A stretch of 64,000 nt of DNA from Chryseobacterium camelliae (GTDB lineage Bacteria; Bacteroidota; Bacteroidia; Flavobacteriales; Weeksellaceae): positions 3,410,001 to 3,474,000 of the forward strand of contig NZ_CP022986.1 of NCBI RefSeq assembly GCF_002770595.1, read 5' to 3'. The notes below the pieces were generated by a model that was not told where the DNA came from, searched no databases, and saw nothing but the letters and a program-made list of their open reading frames with translations. The position numbers and the translations under genes are program-made. How positions within the stretch are numbered: the first letter of the stretch is position 1; every line of letters begins with the position of its first letter. Shown here piece by piece: positions 62,301 through 64,000 of this stretch.

Positions 62301-62938
62301 TTTTCGAGTTTCTCACGTCTGATCAGGTCATTGCGCAGTTTAATATAAAAAAATACCGTAACCACCAAGGCGGCAATGGCAGAAAGAACGATAAATATAA
62401 CCGTTGTGGTAGAGGCTTTTGTAAGGCTTTTATTTTTAATTTCCAGTTGCCGCTCTTCATACTGGACGAAGTCCTGAACCAGTTTCCGGCATTTATCCAT
62501 GTAGAATTTGCTGGTCATCATCTGATCCTGGGTCAGGAGAACGCCTCTTTGCTTATTCTGGACAATCTGCCTGAGATGCTCCATGTTCTCGTTGACGTTT
62601 TTTTCCAGATCAGCTAACCGCTTAAGCTGATTGGAATCATCAATCTGGAGGGCTTTCGCGCGTTCTATAGCTTTCGGGAACTCAATAAGGCTGCGGTTAT
62701 AAGGCTCAAGGTAATTTTCTTTTCCGGTCAGCTGATATCCGCGGTCTCCCGTTTCTGCATCCAGCAGGGCAATCAGTACGTCTTTTACCGCAGTGATAGA
62801 CCGTCGGCTCTTAGACAGGCTTTCCCTGTTCTCCATCTGGTTCTGAATGCTCACATAAGATGCTATGGAACTGGCAATGAGGATAAGCAATGATAATCCG
62901 ACTCCGAACTGTAAATTCCGTATGATTTTTTTCGGCAT
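59327..62938 (-). CDS. CHASE3-HAMP-GAF hybrid histidine kinase with three receiver domains
   Basis: The 1203-residue sensor is ordered as follows. There is a membrane helix near 15-30, a CHASE3-type periplasmic domain (ALLDAETGDRGYQLTGKENY), a second helix near 180-200 and a HAMP domain (~200-265). A GAF domain (~290-430) precedes a coiled coil (~435-515) and a HisKA with His in FLANMSHELRTPLNS. The HATPase has LRNLLSNALKFT, DTGIGIP and GGTGLGLSI. Three receivers follow, near 810, 935 and 1085. Receiver 1 has LLDVQLP and receiver 3 MDMMMPEMDGYE. Receiver 2 (VEENAKHAS, ILDVGPSRGNE) looks degenerate. It probably phosphorylates the adjacent regulators. Confidence 0.93.
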   Translation of the reverse strand: MPKKIIRNLQFGVGLSLLILIASSIASYVSIQNQMENRESLSKSRRSITAVKDVLIALLDAETGDRGYQLTGKENYLEPYNRSLIEFPKAIERAKALQIDDSNQLKRLADLEKNVNENMEHLRQIVQNKQRGVLLTQDQMMTSKFYMDKCRKLVQDFVQYEERQLEIKNKSLTKASTTTVIFIVLSAIAALVVTVFFYIKLRNDLIRREKLENELKAKDLEITRRVNAIRKIANQVANGDYSQKVVDTSEDDLGDLVGSLNHMTDSLKKSFEQINKSDWRQKGLAMLNESLVGNKSVKEVTENAMNQMIDYGKCINGAIYLLDDGMLKLSKAVGLEDAMKKVFEPGEGMVGQVFKNRKTRIFNDLDDNDFAVTFAGSKMKIDGILLAPIMVGRECYGVMELNSTTNFDQDRIEYCVEGTRNIAIALSAAKAREKEQRLLEETQAQAEELQMQHSELENLNTELEAQTQKLQASEEELRVQQEELMQTNSELEERSKLLEEKNHLIAERNIEIQKKAEELALSTKYKSEFLANMSHELRTPLNSILLLSRLMAENPDENLNEDQVESAKVIQSSGSSLLTLIDEILDLAKIESGKMTLEYQDVMIHEVVKDLQNLFNPLVQDKGIRFDIDIDQQLGSSIETDRLRLDQVLRNLLSNALKFTTEGSIGLQITKDPKQKNFINFTVKDTGIGIPEDKQHIIFEAFQQADGSTRRKFGGTGLGLSISREIARLLGGELTLKSKVNEGSEFTLSIPMNALSKEVHMQTDQDLVEIIQEDVQEIKQILDLEEPQPAKTSMVLEIPEDVADDRDDIGEGDRVILIIEDDTHFAKALLKYARMQQYKGVVVVRGDHALSAALQYRPSAVLLDVQLPVRDGWQVMDELKNNSQTKHIPVHMMSSLQVKKESLMRGAIDFINKPVALEQMTDVFKKIEEALRKSPQKVLIVEENAKHASALHYFLSNFNISLSVEDNVEDSVKALTSEEVDCVILDVGPSRGNEYKIIESIKSYEGLENLPIIIFTERNLSKSEELKIKQYADSIVVKTAHSYQRILDEVGLFLHLVEEKNSSPEITRSKTLGSLTEVLSGKKILITDDDVRNIFSLTKALEKYKVEVVLAMDGKQALEQIKLHPDIDVILMDMMMPEMDGYETIRQIRKMPMFTRLPVIAVTAKSMIGEREKCITAGASDYISKPVDIDQLLSLLRVWLYES

Positions 62939-62944
62939 AAAAAA

Positions 62945-63973
62945 TTAATGTAAAGGTAGGGTAAAATAAAATGTGGAACCTTCGTTGACTTTGCTTGACA
63001 GTCCGATAGTTCCATGATGCTGTTTGATGATTTCAGAACAGATGTATAGGCCGATGCCCATACCCTGAAACTGGAGTGAAGATTCTTCAACACGGTAGAA
63101 CTTACTGAAAACGGCTTCCTGCTTGAATTCCGGGATACCGATCCCAAAATCTGTAATGCTCACTTTTACGCCTTCATCATCCACAAACGTCGTTACGATG
63201 ATCTGCTGGTTTCTCGGTGAGTATTTGATGGCATTGGACAGAAAGTTAATGAGGACCTGTTCGATACGTATTTCATCAAAAGACATGATCATATCCGGCC
63301 TGGTGCCATGGCGCTCTATACGGATGTTATTCTCTTCATGCGTCTGCAGGATGGTTTCAATGGAATTGTGGATTACGGTCTCCAGATTACCCGGCTTCTT
63401 ATTGATTTTCAGTTTGCCGTTTTCTATTTTGGAGACATCCAGGAGATCATTGATCAGGGTATTCAGTTTTTCAATCTGCGTAAGCGCCTTCGTGACGAAT
63501 CCGGCTTCCGAGCAGGAGTCGTCCAGTTTCAGCTTGCGTTCCAGCAACTGGATGTATGCTTTTATACTGGTTAATGGTGTTTTCAGCTCATGGCTGGCGA
63601 TACTCAGGAATTCGTCTTTCTCCTTTTCCACTTTTTTCTGGTCCTCGATATCCGTAAAGGTACCGACCCAGTTTTTGACGGCATTACTTTCGTGTACCGG
63701 AGACATCCGGAGCAGATGGTAACGGTAGTCGCCGGATTCCCTGTTCCTGAGCCGTACTTCAAGATCCAGCGGCTTTCCTCTCTTTCGGCAGAGGTCAAAT
63801 TCTTCCTGTATATTAAGGTCATCCGGATGGGTTTCCGGGAATTCTTTATCTGAGGCAGCATATTCATACCAGCGGGCATTCACGAAATCAACTTTCCCAT
63901 CTTCATTCAAGATGAAAGCAATCTGAGGAAGGGCTTCCAGCATAAGGTGAAAGTAATCTATCCTCGACTTCAT
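62945..63973 (-). CDS. PAS-domain histidine kinase (5' end possibly beyond the window)
   Basis: The 342-residue part in the window has a PAS domain (ALPQIAFILNEDGKVDFVNA, WYEY, then HESNAVKNWVGTFTDIED) and a HisKA with ASHELKTPLTSIKAYIQLLE. The ATPase has INFLSNAIKYSP, DFGIGIP and GMGIGLYICSE. It is cytosolic as far as visible. The ATG at 63973 is plausible, but the frame stays open to the window edge (RRESQVN before it), so more N-terminal domains may exist upstream. It lies 6 bases before the hybrid kinase and is probably the first visible gene of that operon. Confidence 0.85.
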   Translation of the reverse strand: MKSRIDYFHLMLEALPQIAFILNEDGKVDFVNARWYEYAASDKEFPETHPDDLNIQEEFDLCRKRGKPLDLEVRLRNRESGDYRYHLLRMSPVHESNAVKNWVGTFTDIEDQKKVEKEKDEFLSIASHELKTPLTSIKAYIQLLERKLKLDDSCSEAGFVTKALTQIEKLNTLINDLLDVSKIENGKLKINKKPGNLETVIHNSIETILQTHEENNIRIERHGTRPDMIMSFDEIRIEQVLINFLSNAIKYSPRNQQIIVTTFVDDEGVKVSITDFGIGIPEFKQEAVFSKFYRVEESSLQFQGMGIGLYICSEIIKQHHGTIGLSSKVNEGSTFYFTLPLH

Positions 63974-64000
63974 GTTTACCTGCGATTCCCTTCTCCCTTT

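Noticed and set aside
61430..62617. A 395-codon plus-strand frame inside the hybrid kinase
   Set aside because: Antisense to the kinase with Phe/His-rich, domain-free translation.

Overview
The window looks like chromosome from a member of the Flavobacteriia, most likely the Chryseobacterium group (Weeksellaceae). The grounds are type IX secretion (T9SS) C-terminal sorting domains, GLPGLI-family and DUF5606-type proteins, a split 14-gene nuoA-N operon with a short NuoG, promoters of the Bacteroidota TAnnTTTG type (-7 boxes such as TAAATTTG), and weak Shine-Dalgarno sequences. The assignment is from recognised protein families; no database search was run.

Layout. Positions 1-7969 hold housekeeping genes: an Smr-domain protein, a YfcE-type phosphodiesterase, a secreted serine hydrolase, a SixA-type phosphatase, ruvX-def, a DUF5606 protein, and a mazG / FUSC transporter / lipoprotein operon. 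Positions 8328-17430 are the main accessory region. It contains a T9SS-targeted delta-60-repeat protein, two large Rhs/YD-repeat proteins with signal peptides, a variable Rhs C-terminus that looks like a caspase-fold (clan CD) cysteine protease toxin, a small lipoprotein that is the candidate immunity protein, and then a patch of broken genes (an IS3-type transposase remnant and what looks like the tail and head of an older toxin/immunity pair). Base composition changes abruptly inside the Rhs genes.

Positions 17479-25635 hold four unusual envelope or signalling genes: a 1238-residue lipoprotein combining a metallophosphoesterase, a possible cryptic kinase and an outer-membrane barrel; an HD phosphohydrolase fused to a Pycsar-effector-like membrane domain; a bestrophin-type channel; and a large GAF-type protein. 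Positions 25708-39995 are the complete complex I operon on the minus strand (nuoA to nuoN), with an outer-membrane barrel protein inserted between nuoF and nuoG and several ~100-bp spacers made of degenerate repeated words. Positions 40230-50938 are mixed metabolic and housekeeping genes (GNAT protein, zinc peptidase, YigZ, RibD, DUF349, AroE, a T9SS nuclease, a LolC/E-like permease, RbfA, methylmalonyl-CoA epimerase). A tRNA with a CAT anticodon follows at 51000.

Positions 51151-56968 hold small secreted proteins, two GLPGLI proteins, a CPBP protease, a lipoprotein, methionine aminopeptidase and a PA2169-type four-helix-bundle protein, separated by long AT-rich gaps with traces of decayed genes. 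Positions 57129-64000 are a minus-strand signalling operon: PAS histidine kinase, CHASE3/GAF hybrid kinase with three receiver domains, response regulator, CheR, CheB and a second response regulator, with no chemoreceptor or CheA in view.

Most worth following up: the split Rhs/T9SS toxin locus with its protease-like tip, the phosphoesterase-kinase-barrel fusion, the HD-Pycsar fusion beside a bestrophin, and a family of inverted word-array repeats found both in nuo spacers and in frame inside the T9SS gene.
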